From the NCBI GenBank assembly GCA_038145245.1, contig JAYQPI010000016.1, forward strand, positions 1-16,981: 16,981 bases of DNA, given 5' to 3'. Source of the DNA: Fontibacterium sp038145245. Lineage in GTDB: Bacteria > Pseudomonadota > Alphaproteobacteria > Pelagibacterales > Pelagibacteraceae. Of the stretch, positions 1 through 8,900 are shown in pieces. The stretch's first letter is position 1, and each line of letters opens with the position of its first letter. The notes under the pieces are model-generated. The model was not told where the DNA came from. It did not search any database and was given only the letters and a program-made list of their open reading frames with translations. The position numbers and the translations under genes are program-made.

Positions 1-335
1 TTTTTTACGATGGATTTAAAAGCCTCTGGATTTTGATAAGCTAAATCTGCTAAAATTTTTCTATCAATAGAAATCTTTGTTTTATTGAGACCGTTAATAA
101 ATTTAGAATAAGTTAAACCTTGCTCTCTAACGCCAGCATTAATTCTTTGTATCCAAAGTGATCTAAAGTTTCTTTTTTTAGCTCTACGATCTCTATAAGA
201 ATATTGTAAAGATTTTTCTACTGACTGCTTGGCTGTTCTAATTGTATTTTTTTTTCTTCCGTAAAAACCTTTAGCAGCTTTAAAAACTTTTTTATGTTTT
301 GCGTGACTAGTAACCCCTCGTTTAACTCGTGACAT
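1..335 (-). CDS. rplT: 50S ribosomal protein L20, C-terminus cut by window edge
   Basis: Ribosomal protein L20 is a 23S rRNA-binding protein needed for early 50S assembly; in enterobacteria it also represses its own operon. The reading frame starts at ATG (335-333) and runs off the left edge after 111 complete codons, so only the last few residues of a protein of roughly 117-120 residues are missing. The N-terminus MSRVKRGVTSHAKHKK, the Lys/Arg-rich helix with YRDRRAKKRNFR, and LWIQRINAGVREQGLTYS followed by DRKILADLA are typical of L20. A Shine-Dalgarno AGAGGA (342-347, minus strand) lies 6 nt before the ATG, inside the last codons of rpmI. Only 3 nt separate the two genes, so they are almost surely cotranscribed and probably translationally coupled. 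Confidence 0.96.
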   Translation of the reverse strand, partial: MSRVKRGVTSHAKHKKVFKAAKGFYGRKKNTIRTAKQSVEKSLQYSYRDRRAKKRNFRSLWIQRINAGVREQGLTYSKFINGLNKTKISIDRKILADLAYQNPEAFKSIVK

Positions 336-338
336 AAA

Positions 339-545
339 TTATCCTCTTAAACTATTTGGCATATAAGATTTAACAATCTTAGCGTCAGGCTTTGACATAA
401 TTGCCATTCCTCTTTGCCTTCTAATTTGAGCATTGGTTCTTTTAATCATACCATGTCTTTTTCCAGCTTGGGGCATCTTTACTTTGCCTGTTGCTGTAAT
501 TCTAAATCTTTTTTTAGCTGAGCTTTTAGTTTTAATCTTATACAT
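339..545 (-). CDS. rpmI: 50S ribosomal protein L35
   Basis: L35 is a small basic protein of the large ribosomal subunit. The 68-residue product carries the family signature KTKSSAKKRFRITATGKVK near the N-terminus, then GKRHGMIKRTNAQIRRQRG, a good match to bacterial L35 (usually about 64-68 residues). The second residue is Tyr rather than the common Pro. The ATG at 545-543 has no strong Shine-Dalgarno. It is the third gene of thrS-infC-rpmI-rplT, 69 nt after infC and 3 nt before rplT. The 69-nt gap is unusual in this compact operon and contains a possible internal promoter. Confidence 0.96.
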   Translation of the reverse strand: MYKIKTKSSAKKRFRITATGKVKMPQAGKRHGMIKRTNAQIRRQRGMAIMSKPDAKIVKSYMPNSLRG

Positions 546-562
546 AAAATAAATACCAGCGG

Positions 563-591
563 GTTATACTAATATTAAAGATGAAAAACAA
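563..591 (-). promoter_or_regulatory. possible internal sigma70-type promoter for rpmI-rplT
   Basis: On the minus strand, within the 69-nt gap between infC and rpmI, the hexamer TTGTTT (586-591) is followed after exactly 17 nt by TATAAC (563-568, five of six matches to TATAAT). A start about 7 nt downstream would leave a leader of only 10-11 nt before the rpmI ATG. The -35 match is only three of six, and such motifs are common in AT-rich DNA, so this is tentative. Confidence 0.3.
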
Positions 592-614
592 TAAATATGA
601 AACTGAAGAAACTG

Positions 615-1175
615 TTATTTTAAAGGCTGAATAATGAAGGTCATTTGTTTGCCTTCCATTTTGGGTGCCTGCTCAACTTTACCAGTAATTTTTAGATCAC
701 TTACAATTCTATCTGCAAGATCTTGGGCTAATTTTAAGTGCTGCATTTCTCTTCCTTTAAACTTAATAGTAAATTTTACTTTATCTCCTTTAGCTAAAAA
801 TTTCTCAGTTGCTTTCATCTTAAAATTATAGTCATGAACATCTGTTCCTGGCCTCATTTTAATCTCTTTAAGAGTTACAATTTTTTGTTTCTTTTTTGCT
901 TGGCTTGCTTTTTTTTGTAACTCATACTTATATTTTCCAAAATCCGTTATTTTACAAACTGGAGGTTTTGCATTTGGAGCAATTTCAATTAAATCTAATC
1001 CCTGCTCCTTTGCTGTCATCAACGCATCATTTAATGAAACAATTCCAATATTTTGACCATCACTTCCGATTAATTGAACATCCGTTGCTCTTATTCTGTC
1101 GTTTACTTTTGGTCCACGATTTGAAGAACTATTAGACTTAAAATTATTTCTGTTATTTTGAAAATTCTGATTAAT
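615..1175 (-). CDS. infC: translation initiation factor IF-3, apparent AUU start
   Basis: IF-3 binds the 30S subunit, blocks 50S joining and proofreads the start codon and initiator tRNA. The frame is open from 1199 to the TAA at 615-617. An ATG start at 1019 (or TTG at 1022) would give about 135 residues and remove most of the N-domain. The conserved N-domain (GPKVNDRIRATDVQLIGSDG, then GIVSLNDAL) is encoded upstream, where this frame has no ATG, GTG or TTG. The best start is ATT at 1175-1173, 7 nt after a clean AGGAG, giving 186 residues, close to E. coli's 180. The N-domain covers about residues 20-95 (LIEIAPNAKPPVCKI), followed by a Lys-rich linker and a C-domain with KEIKMRPGTDVHDY and KFKGREMQH. 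The Asn/Ser-rich first 19 residues are poorly conserved. infC follows thrS by 10 nt. Confidence 0.93.
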   Translation of the reverse strand: MNQNFQNNRNNFKSNSSSNRGPKVNDRIRATDVQLIGSDGQNIGIVSLNDALMTAKEQGLDLIEIAPNAKPPVCKITDFGKYKYELQKKASQAKKKQKIVTLKEIKMRPGTDVHDYNFKMKATEKFLAKGDKVKFTIKFKGREMQHLKLAQDLADRIVSDLKITGKVEQAPKMEGKQMTFIIQPLK

Positions 1176-1182
1176 AACTATA

Positions 1183-1187
1183 CTCCT
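1183..1187 (-). promoter_or_regulatory. Shine-Dalgarno that sets the infC AUU start
   Basis: On the minus strand AGGAG lies 7 nt upstream of ATT (1175-1173) in the infC frame and overlaps the thrS stop codon TAG (1188-1186). It is one of the best Shine-Dalgarno sequences in the window, and its spacing selects the AUU codon over later ATG/TTG codons. An overlap with the upstream stop suggests translational coupling to thrS. Confidence 0.75.
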
Positions 1188-3102
1188 AGATTTTTGGTGC
1201 TAAAGATTCTTTAACTAATAAATTCACTGCTTCATTTAAAGGTAAGGTATCTTGCTTTTCTTGACCAAGTCTTCGAATTGTAATTGACTGACTTTCTTTT
1301 TCTTTAGATCCGCAAATCATTAAAATTGGAGTCTTAGATAAAGAGTGTTCTCTAATTTTGTAGTTAATTTTTTCATTCTTTAGATCGATAATATTCCTTA
1401 TTTTGTTTTTATCAAGTTCAGCAGATACTTTTTTTGCATAATCATCGAATTCTTGAGAAATTGGAAGTATTGCAACTTGTTTTGGCGATAACCACAAAGG
1501 AAGTTTACCTGCATAATGTTCAATCAAAATACCTATAAATCTTTCTAGTGAACCAAATAAAGCTCTGTGCAACATAACGGGATTCTTTTTAACTCCGTCT
1601 TTATCAATATAAGTAGCGCCCAATCTTCCTGGCAAATTTAAATCTACTTGCAAAGTTCCACACTGCCAATCTCGACCAATGGTATCTCTTAAAACAAATT
1701 CAATTTTTGGACCATAAAATGCGCCTTCGCCTTTATTTATAGAATAATCAAGATTGGAAGCTTTTACAGCTTCTAATAATGCAGCTTCTGCTTTATCCCA
1801 AAGTTTATCATCTCCGACTCTTTTTACTGGACGATCTGAATATTTTAAGATCACATTTTCAAAACCAAAGGCTTTATAAATATCTAAGATCAACTTAGTA
1901 ACTTTTAATGACTCTTCTGTAATTTGATTTTCAGTACAAAAAATATGAGCATCATCTTGTGTAAAAGATCTAACTCTCATTAATCCATGTAAAGATCCTG
2001 AACTTTCGTAACGATGGACCTTACCAAATTCTGACAATTTTAAAGGTAAATCTCTATAACTTTTAAGTCCTTGGTTAAAAATTTGAACACAACCAGGACA
2101 ATTCATTGGTTTGATTGCAAAGATTCTCTCGTCTGGAGTTTTTGTTGTGTACATATGCTCTTGAAATTTTTCCCAATGTCCAGATTTTTCCCATAATGTT
2201 TTATCTAGAATATCAGGTGTATTTACTTCTCGATAACCAGCTTCAGTTTGTCTTTGACGCATAAAATCAATAAGCGACTGAAATAGTTGCCATCCTCCTT
2301 CATGCCAAAATACGGCTCCTGGACTTTCTTCTTGAAAATGAAATAAATCCATAATCTTTCCAAGTTTACGATGATCTCTTTTTTCGGCTTCTTCTATTCT
2401 ATGTAAATACTCATCTAACTCTTTTTTATTTCTCCAACATGTTCCATAAATTCTTTGAAGCATTTCATTATTTGAGTCCCCACGCCAATAAGCCCCTGCA
2501 AGTTTTGTAAGTTTAAACGCTTTGCCTATTTTTCCTGTTGAAGTTAAATGTGGTCCTCTACATAAATCATGCCACTTACCATGAAAATAAATCGAAATTT
2601 CTTCTTTAGTTGGAATACTTTTAATTATTTCCGCTTTATAAAATTCTCCTTTTTTTTTAAAATGTTCTATAGCTTTGTCTCTGTCCCAAACTTCTCTTGT
2701 TGTTGGTTCGTCTCGATCAATAATTTCTCTCATTCTTTCTTCAATTTTAACTAAATCTTCATCAGTAAAAGGTTTTTTTCTAGAAAAATCATAATAAAAA
2801 CCATTTTCAATAACTGGACCAATAGTAACCTGAGTATCATTAAATAATTCCTGAACTGCCATAGCAAGAACATGAGCAGTATCGTGCCTTATGACTTCTA
2901 ATCCGTAATCATCCTCAAGTGTGATAATTTGTACCGTGGAATCTTTTTCAATAATTTCGCTAAGATCTTTAAAGTTATCATTTACTTTGATAACTAAAGC
3001 TTTTTTTGAAAGCGAAGGACTAATAGTTTTTGCAATCTCATGTCCATTAACTTTTCCTGGAAATTTTAATTTTTTCCCGTCTAAAAGCGTGATATTGAGC
3101 AT
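1186..3102 (-). CDS. thrS: threonyl-tRNA synthetase
   Basis: This cytoplasmic class II synthetase charges tRNA(Thr). The 638-residue length is near E. coli's 642 and all domains are present: TGS (about 1-62), the editing domain with RHDTAHVLA (H73, H77) and DLCRGPH (C181, H185), the catalytic core (about 245-535) and the C-terminal anticodon-binding domain (about 540-638). The zinc ligands that recognise threonine appear intact as C335 (MNCPG), H386 (DDAHIF) and H512 (MLHRAL). C338 stands where E. coli has His in MNCPGH. The ATG at 3102 follows AAAGAGA. It lies 9 nt after the glycosyltransferase stop, so there is no room for a long leader like the tRNA-mimicking operator of E. coli thrS. Gene order thrS-infC-rpmI-rplT is conserved. 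Confidence 0.98.
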   Translation of the reverse strand: MLNITLLDGKKLKFPGKVNGHEIAKTISPSLSKKALVIKVNDNFKDLSEIIEKDSTVQIITLEDDYGLEVIRHDTAHVLAMAVQELFNDTQVTIGPVIENGFYYDFSRKKPFTDEDLVKIEERMREIIDRDEPTTREVWDRDKAIEHFKKKGEFYKAEIIKSIPTKEEISIYFHGKWHDLCRGPHLTSTGKIGKAFKLTKLAGAYWRGDSNNEMLQRIYGTCWRNKKELDEYLHRIEEAEKRDHRKLGKIMDLFHFQEESPGAVFWHEGGWQLFQSLIDFMRQRQTEAGYREVNTPDILDKTLWEKSGHWEKFQEHMYTTKTPDERIFAIKPMNCPGCVQIFNQGLKSYRDLPLKLSEFGKVHRYESSGSLHGLMRVRSFTQDDAHIFCTENQITEESLKVTKLILDIYKAFGFENVILKYSDRPVKRVGDDKLWDKAEAALLEAVKASNLDYSINKGEGAFYGPKIEFVLRDTIGRDWQCGTLQVDLNLPGRLGATYIDKDGVKKNPVMLHRALFGSLERFIGILIEHYAGKLPLWLSPKQVAILPISQEFDDYAKKVSAELDKNKIRNIIDLKNEKINYKIREHSLSKTPILMICGSKEKESQSITIRRLGQEKQDTLPLNEAVNLLVKESLAPKI

Positions 3103-3111
3103 GTCTCTTTA

Positions 3112-4251
3112 TTAAACTAAGGATTTATAAATTTCTAGTGTTTTAGAACACATCTGCTCTGCCGTATAATTATTAATAACATTAGATCTACCTTTTGCGC
3201 CTAAATCTTTTAAAAGTTTTTTATCTTTTTTTGAGATCTCAATAATCATCTTTCCTAAATCTTTTTCATCATCTGATTTAAATAACCAGCCCGTTTGTCC
3301 ATCAATAATTGTTTCGTTAGAGCCTCCAATATTACTTGCAAGTATCGGCTTTTCCATTGCTTGCGCTTCGATCGCAACTCTTCCAAAAGCCTCTGGTTCT
3401 ACAGAGGCAGATAATACTAAGTCACAAGCATTATAAGCTGATGGCATGAAAGCTTCGTGTGATATAATTTTTATATTCTCCTCTAATTGATGAACTCTAA
3501 TAAAATTTAAAAGATATTCTCTATATTCAGCTCTACCTTGATCGTCACCAAGTATAATACCACTAATATTATTTAATAAATTGTCTTGTTTAAGAAATAA
3601 TAAAGTATTTAGAAAAAGAAACTGACCCTTCCAAAAAGTTAATCTTCCAGGAAGCAATATTAAAAAATTTGTAGCAGATATTTCCCATCGAGCTCTAACA
3701 CTATTGCGATCTTCAATATTTAAATTTTTTGGACTAAAATAATTAATATCAATTCCTCTTGGTATAAGAAAAATCTTTTTGGAATAATTATAATTATTTT
3801 TTATATGATCAAAAATAAACTTTGATCCAGCAATAACAGAATTACCTTTTAACATAACTGAATTATAAAATTTTTTTAAAGAATTATTAAAATTATAGGT
3901 GCCATGAAAAGTAGAAATTAAGGGGACTTTTAACAATAAACTTGCAAAATAGCATGACCAAGCAGGAGCTCGACTTCTAACATGAATAATATTAATTTTA
4001 AAAAACCAAACAATAAATAAAATCACAAATATATTAAAAAAAATTATTATTGGGTTTTTACTGTGAACTGAAAATTTAAAAATTCTAACTTTAGTTTGAT
4101 CAATATTTTTTATTTGTTCACCACCAGAGCATAAAATAGCAGAAAAATAATTTTGATTAGCAATGTATTGACCAATATCTTTACAACCTGTTTCTGCGCC
4201 ACCAAAATCTAATCTTGGGATAACTTGCAATAAACGAATTTTTTTATCCAT
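3112..4251 (-). CDS. glycosyltransferase, GT4-like (GT-B fold)
   Basis: This is a retaining glycosyltransferase of the GT1/GT4 type, probably adding a sugar to LPS or another envelope glycan; donor and acceptor cannot be read from sequence. The N-terminal half has IPRLDFGGAE, a strongly hydrophobic stretch at about residues 66-90 suited to membrane association, RSRAPAW (92-98) and STFHGTYN. The C-terminal nucleotide-sugar domain has PGRLTFWKGQ and the E-x7-E motif (E287, E295) in EPEAFGRVAIEAQAMEKPILAS, then GGSNETI. I chose the ATG at 4251-4249 (379 residues); a TTG one codon upstream is possible. No clear Shine-Dalgarno is visible. It diverges from the hydrolase gene and is followed after 9 nt by thrS, so the two are probably cotranscribed. 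Confidence 0.88.
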   Translation of the reverse strand: MDKKIRLLQVIPRLDFGGAETGCKDIGQYIANQNYFSAILCSGGEQIKNIDQTKVRIFKFSVHSKNPIIIFFNIFVILFIVWFFKINIIHVRSRAPAWSCYFASLLLKVPLISTFHGTYNFNNSLKKFYNSVMLKGNSVIAGSKFIFDHIKNNYNYSKKIFLIPRGIDINYFSPKNLNIEDRNSVRARWEISATNFLILLPGRLTFWKGQFLFLNTLLFLKQDNLLNNISGIILGDDQGRAEYREYLLNFIRVHQLEENIKIISHEAFMPSAYNACDLVLSASVEPEAFGRVAIEAQAMEKPILASNIGGSNETIIDGQTGWLFKSDDEKDLGKMIIEISKKDKKLLKDLGAKGRSNVINNYTAEQMCSKTLEIYKSLV

Positions 4252-4264
4252 CAAATTAATATGC

Positions 4265-4270
4265 TATACT
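4265..4270 (+). promoter_or_regulatory. possible -10 element for the alpha/beta hydrolase gene
   Basis: TATACT (five of six matches to TATAAT) ends 7 nt before the ATG at 4278. A transcript starting the usual 6-8 nt downstream would begin at or next to the start codon, so the mRNA would be leaderless. This fits the absence of any Shine-Dalgarno before the gene. No convincing -35 is visible; that position would lie inside the divergent glycosyltransferase gene. Confidence 0.35.
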
Positions 4271-4277
4271 TTTAACG

Positions 4278-5030
4278 ATGAATAATCCAAAGCAAAATTT
4301 TTTTTTAACAAAAAACAATCAAAAAATTCATTATAAATTTATTAATAATAAAAGTTTCACTACAATTATTTTTCTTCATGGTTTAATGTCAAATATTAAT
4401 AGTAAAAAAGCTAAACATTTAAAAATTTTTGCAAATAAAAATAAAATAAATTTATTATTATTTGACTACAGTGGTCATGGTAAATCTTCAGGGCAATTTA
4501 CAGATTTTAGTATTAAAAATTGGATAGAAGATTCAAGATTAATTATAAAAGAATTAATAAAAGAAGGTAGAATAGTTTTTATTGGTTCAAGCATGGGGGC
4601 CTGGATTGGGCTCGTATTAATTAAATATTTTTATAAAAGAATTAAAGGTTTTGTGGGTATCGCTCCAGCTCCTGACTTTACAGAAGAATTGATATGGAAA
4701 AAGCTAAGCATTGTTGAGAAAAATAAAATCAAAAATAATAAAATTTTCAAATTAAAAAGTAGTTATAATAATTTTTACCCTATAACTAAAAAATTTATAT
4801 TTGATGGACGAAAATTCTTAGTCCTTAACAAAAGAATTAAATGCAATTTTCCAATTCAGTTACTACATGGCATTAATGACTCTTCGGTTCCTTGGAATTA
4901 TACAATAAGATTAACCAAAACTTTAATAAGTAAAAAATTAAACTTAACAATTATTAATGATGGGGACCACTCTTTATCAAGAACCCAGGATTTAAAAAAA
5001 CTAGATTTAGTAATTAAAAATATTATTTAA
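4278..5030 (+). CDS. alpha/beta hydrolase, ABHD10-like
   Basis: This 250-residue protein has an alpha/beta hydrolase fold. The nucleophile elbow GSSMG places the catalytic Ser at 105, with the acid probably D201 (HGINDSSVPW) and the base H231 (DGDHSLSR). FLHGLMSN (about 32-39) supplies the oxyanion-hole HG, and FDYSGHGKSSGQF is typical of the family. The pattern resembles the alphaproteobacterial relatives of mitochondrial ABHD10 thioesterase, so an acyl-thioesterase or esterase role is likely, but the substrate is unknown. There is no signal peptide, so it is presumably cytoplasmic. It is very rich in Lys, Asn and Ile. It stands alone on the plus strand: 26 bp separate it from the divergent glycosyltransferase start, and its 3' end overlaps the convergent SDR gene by 24 nt. 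Confidence 0.85.
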   Translation: MNNPKQNFFLTKNNQKIHYKFINNKSFTTIIFLHGLMSNINSKKAKHLKIFANKNKINLLLFDYSGHGKSSGQFTDFSIKNWIEDSRLIIKELIKEGRIVFIGSSMGAWIGLVLIKYFYKRIKGFVGIAPAPDFTEELIWKKLSIVEKNKIKNNKIFKLKSSYNNFYPITKKFIFDGRKFLVLNKRIKCNFPIQLLHGINDSSVPWNYTIRLTKTLISKKLNLTIINDGDHSLSRTQDLKKLDLVIKNII

Positions 5031-5903
5031 AATATTTCTAAAACCTTCTTTATATGTCGGGAAATATAATCTTACTTTTAAATCTTTTTTAATTTTTTTA
5101 TTGCTAACTTTTTTTGAGTCTTTAAAAAAATCTTTCATTTCGCCTTCTTTTAAAGAGTGAAATGAAATAAAAGGAGGAATTTTAATTTTCATTAAATCAC
5201 AAGCGTAAGATATGGTTTTGTCATAAGAAGATGGCATATTATCTGCCACATTATAAACTTCTCCAGGCTTTGAATAAATTAAAGATTTAAATAATACTTG
5301 AGCTATATCAACAACATGAATTCTTGAAAAAAAATGATTACTTTTTTTAACACAATGAACTTGTTTATTCGCTAATCGCAAAAATATATTTCTTTCTGGT
5401 GAATAAATCCCTGATAATCTGAATATTCTTGTTGGAACAGAATGATAATGGCTTAATTTTAACCATTCGTTTTCGGCTACAATCCTATTTATTCCTGCAT
5501 TGTTGTTAGTTAGTAATTTGCTTTTTTCATTTACCCATTTGCTATTATGATTTCCATATACACCGGTTGACGAAAGATATCCTAGCCATTTGAGTCTCTT
5601 ATTTAAAATTATCTCATTATAAAATTTTTCAATAACAATATCTTTTCTATCACTTGGTGGTATCGAAACTAATATATGACTTGCATTTAAAATATGCTTT
5701 GAAACTCTTTTATCAAATTTATTACTATCAAAATAAAAACTCTTATAATTAATATTTAAAAAATTTTTATCAGAACTTTTAGATCTTGAAGTTGTAATTA
5801 AATTAATTTTATATTTATTTTTTAATAACTCTTTTACGAAATATTTAGCAGTTAAACCAAAACCAAAACAAACTAAATTAATTGATTTAGACTGCTTTTC
5901 CAT
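5007..5903 (-). CDS. atypical SDR / NAD(P)-dependent epimerase-like protein
   Basis: The 298-residue protein begins with a Rossmann nucleotide-binding segment (INLVCFGFGLTAKYF, Gly 14 and 16), a variant of the usual GxxGxxG. It continues with GYLSSTGVYGNH, TRIFRLSGIYSPERN and a HVVDIAQVL segment, all seen in extended or atypical SDRs such as the YeeZ group. The canonical Tyr-x3-Lys catalytic pair is not evident after the SSTGVYG strand, so it may bind NAD(P) without classical dehydrogenase chemistry; the substrate is unknown. The ATG at 5903 has AAGG 6 nt upstream and lies inside the last 17 nt of gltB, so translation is probably coupled to glutamate synthase. Its 3' end overlaps the hydrolase gene by 24 nt. 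Confidence 0.8.
   Translation of the reverse strand: MEKQSKSINLVCFGFGLTAKYFVKELLKNKYKINLITTSRSKSSDKNFLNINYKSFYFDSNKFDKRVSKHILNASHILVSIPPSDRKDIVIEKFYNEIILNKRLKWLGYLSSTGVYGNHNSKWVNEKSKLLTNNNAGINRIVAENEWLKLSHYHSVPTRIFRLSGIYSPERNIFLRLANKQVHCVKKSNHFFSRIHVVDIAQVLFKSLIYSKPGEVYNVADNMPSSYDKTISYACDLMKIKIPPFISFHSLKEGEMKDFFKDSKKVSNKKIKKDLKVRLYFPTYKEGFRNILNNIFNY
5018..5037 (+). repeat. AT-only inverted repeat at a convergent gene junction
   Basis: AAATATT (5018-5024) and AATATTT (5031-5037) form a perfect 7-bp inverted repeat with a 6-nt loop. The stop codon of the hydrolase gene lies in the loop, and the repeat spans the end of the convergent SDR gene. It might serve as a weak bidirectional transcription end signal, but it contains no G or C, the predicted stem would be weak, and such repeats occur by chance in AT-rich DNA. 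Confidence 0.2.
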
Positions 5904-8900
5904 GAACTGCCTTATTCGATAATGGTTGTTTTAGCTTATCTAACATTTCTTTAGGGCAAACTTGATAAAAATAATTCTTTTCAATACTCCATTGTTGAAT
6001 AATTTTTTTTGAATAAACTGACTGAGTTTCTTTTTCATGTAATTTTATTAAATTTAAAAGAGTGTCATTCCAATAATCAGTTTCAATCCTTTGCCAAATA
6101 ACCGAGGATGGATTTACATAATTCTCAAAATTATTTTCTGGATCATAAACAAAAGCCATTCCACCTGTCATTCCGGCTGCAAAATTATCACCTATCTCGC
6201 CTAATATAATAACTGTTCCTCCTGTCATATATTCGCAACCATTTGTTCCACACCCCTCAATAACTGCTGTAGCCCCAGAATTTCTAACTGCAAACCTTTC
6301 GCCAGCCTGTCCTGCGGCAAGCAATAATCCTGAAGTCGCACCATACAAAACAGTATTTCCAATAATTGTATTTTTTGAAGTTTGTATTTCACTATTGGAT
6401 GCCGGCTTTATAATTATTTTTGCACCCGACAATCCTTTTCCAACATAATCATTTGCATCGCCTGTAACTTCCAATTTGATTCCTGAGACTCCAAAAGCAC
6501 CTAATGATTGTCCTGCGGAACCTCTTAATTTAATCAAAATATGATCTTCGGATAATTTTTTATTTTTAAACTGCGTTGTAATAATTGAACTTAACCTAGT
6601 TCCAACGGATCTATGAGTATTTTTTATTGCATAACTTAATTGAAACTTTTGACCTTTTTCAATTATAGAAAGTGAATCTTTTATAATTTGTTTATCTAAA
6701 CTGTCAGGAACTTCTTTTCTTTCTCTTTTTAAACAATATCTTGGATTTTCACCTGGATCTGCTTGAACTAAAAGTGGATTTAAATCTAAATCATCTAAAT
6801 TAGCTGATCCTCTGCTGACTTGTTTTAATAAATCTGTTCTTCCGATAATTTCATTTAAAGATTTAAAGCCAAGGCTAGCTAAGATTTCTCTTACTTCTTC
6901 AGCTATAAAAGAAAATAAATTAACAATTTTTTCTGGAGTACCAGTAAATTTTTTTCTTAACTCTTCGTCTTGAGTACATATTCCAACGGGACATGTATTA
7001 GAATGACATTGTCTAACCATTATACAACCCATAGCTATTAATGAAGTTGTTGCTATTCCAAAATCATCTGCTCCCATCATTGCAGCCATTACAACATCTC
7101 TGCCTGTTTTAATTCCACCATCTGTTCTTAAAATAACTTCATGTCTTAATCCGTTTAAAGTTAAAATTTGATTAGCTTCTGTTAGCCCAATTTCCCAAGG
7201 CAGTCCTGCATACTTCAAGCTGGTTAATGGAGAAGCTCCTGTTCCTCCTGAATGTCCACTTATTAAAATTACATCTGCTTTTGCTTTTGCAACTCCTGCA
7301 GCAATAGTTCCTATTCCAGTTGAGGAAACTAATTTTACTCCAATTTTTGCTTTAGGATTTATTTGTTTTAAATCATAGATAAGTTGGGACAAATCTTCGA
7401 TTGAATAAATATCATGATGCGGCGGCGGAGATATTAAAGTAACTCCTGGAGTAGAATGTCTTAAGGTGGCGATTTCAGCTGTCACTTTAAACCCTGGTAA
7501 TTGACCTCCCTCACCAGGTTTTGCTCCTTGGGATATTTTAATTTCTATCTCATCACAATTATTTAAATATTCTGCTGTAACCCCAAACCTAGCTGAAGCA
7601 ATCTGCTTAACTCTTGAATTTGCATTATCACCATTATCTTTTGGTATTGCTCTTTTTGCATCCTCTCCACCTTCTCCACTACATGATGCGCCACCAATTC
7701 TATTCATAGCAATTGCCAATGTTTCATGTGCCTCTTTAGAAAGAGCTCCTAAAGACATACTCCCGCTTCCAAATCTTTTTCTAATGTCAGTGATAGACTC
7801 AACTTCTTCAATTAAAATTGGTTTTTTAATTAAATTGAAATCCAAAAGATCTCTAACATTTAAAGGGTGTTGTTCATTAATAATTTTCGAATATTTTTTA
7901 TATAAATCATAAGAGTCTGTTGCGACGGCTGTTTGCAACATATGCATAGTAATTGCCTGATTTGAATGCTGTTCTCCACCTTTTCTAAATTTATAAAATC
8001 CACCTATTGGTAAACTAATAACATTGCCTCTAAATGCTTTTTGATGTTGAGTTCTAATCATTTTTTCAATTCCTAAAACTCCAATTCCTGAAATTTTTGA
8101 ATACATTCCTGGAAAATATTCTGCCACCAAAGCTCTGCTTAATCCTAATCCACTAAAATTTAAACCGCCTCTATAAGAACTAATTACAGAGATACCAAGT
8201 TTAGACATTACTTTTAATAACCCATCATTTACCGCTTTGATGTAATTATTAACACATTCAGTAAAAGTTAATTTTCCAAAAATTTTCTTTTGAAATCTTT
8301 GATAAATGCAATCTAATGCCAAATATGGATTAACTGTGGTGGCGCCAACACCAATTAAAACTGCAAAATAATGTACATCCAAACATTCTGCGGATTTAAC
8401 ATTTAATGTAGTAAATTTTCTAAGACCGCTATTAACTAAATGAGTTTGCACCGCACCAGTTGCAAGAATAATTGGAATTCCAATTTTTGTTGTAGAGATC
8501 TTTTCGTCTGTAAGAATAATATGTTTGACTCCTTCTCTGACTGCTGTTTCAGCTTCAGTTTGAAGTCTTTTTAACTCATTTTTTAAATTAACTTCTGAGT
8601 CTTCAGTGTCAAAAGTGCAATCTATTTCTCTATATTCCTCATTTAAAACTTCAAATAATTTTTTAAATTGAGCATTAGATAAAACTGGACTCTCTAAAAG
8701 ATAGCTTTTTTTATTAAATAAATCTTCGCCTAAAATATTTTGTAAATTTCCAATTCTTGTATTTAAAGACATCACTCTATTCTCTCTTAGCGAGTCAATT
8801 GGTGGGTTTGTTACTTGACTAAAATTTTGTCTAAAAAAGTGAGATAAAGGTCTATAAACATCAGACAAAACTGCTGCCGGAGTATCATCACCCATTGATC

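Noticed and set aside
615..1022. Short infC reading from TTG 1022 or ATG 1019 (about 135 residues)
   Set aside because: It would delete most of the conserved IF3 N-domain, which is encoded directly upstream in the same frame. The AGGAG-N7-ATT start explains the full protein.
4252..4254. TTG start for the glycosyltransferase one codon before the ATG
   Set aside because: The adjacent ATG at 4251 is the simpler start and the difference is one residue; no Shine-Dalgarno favours the TTG.
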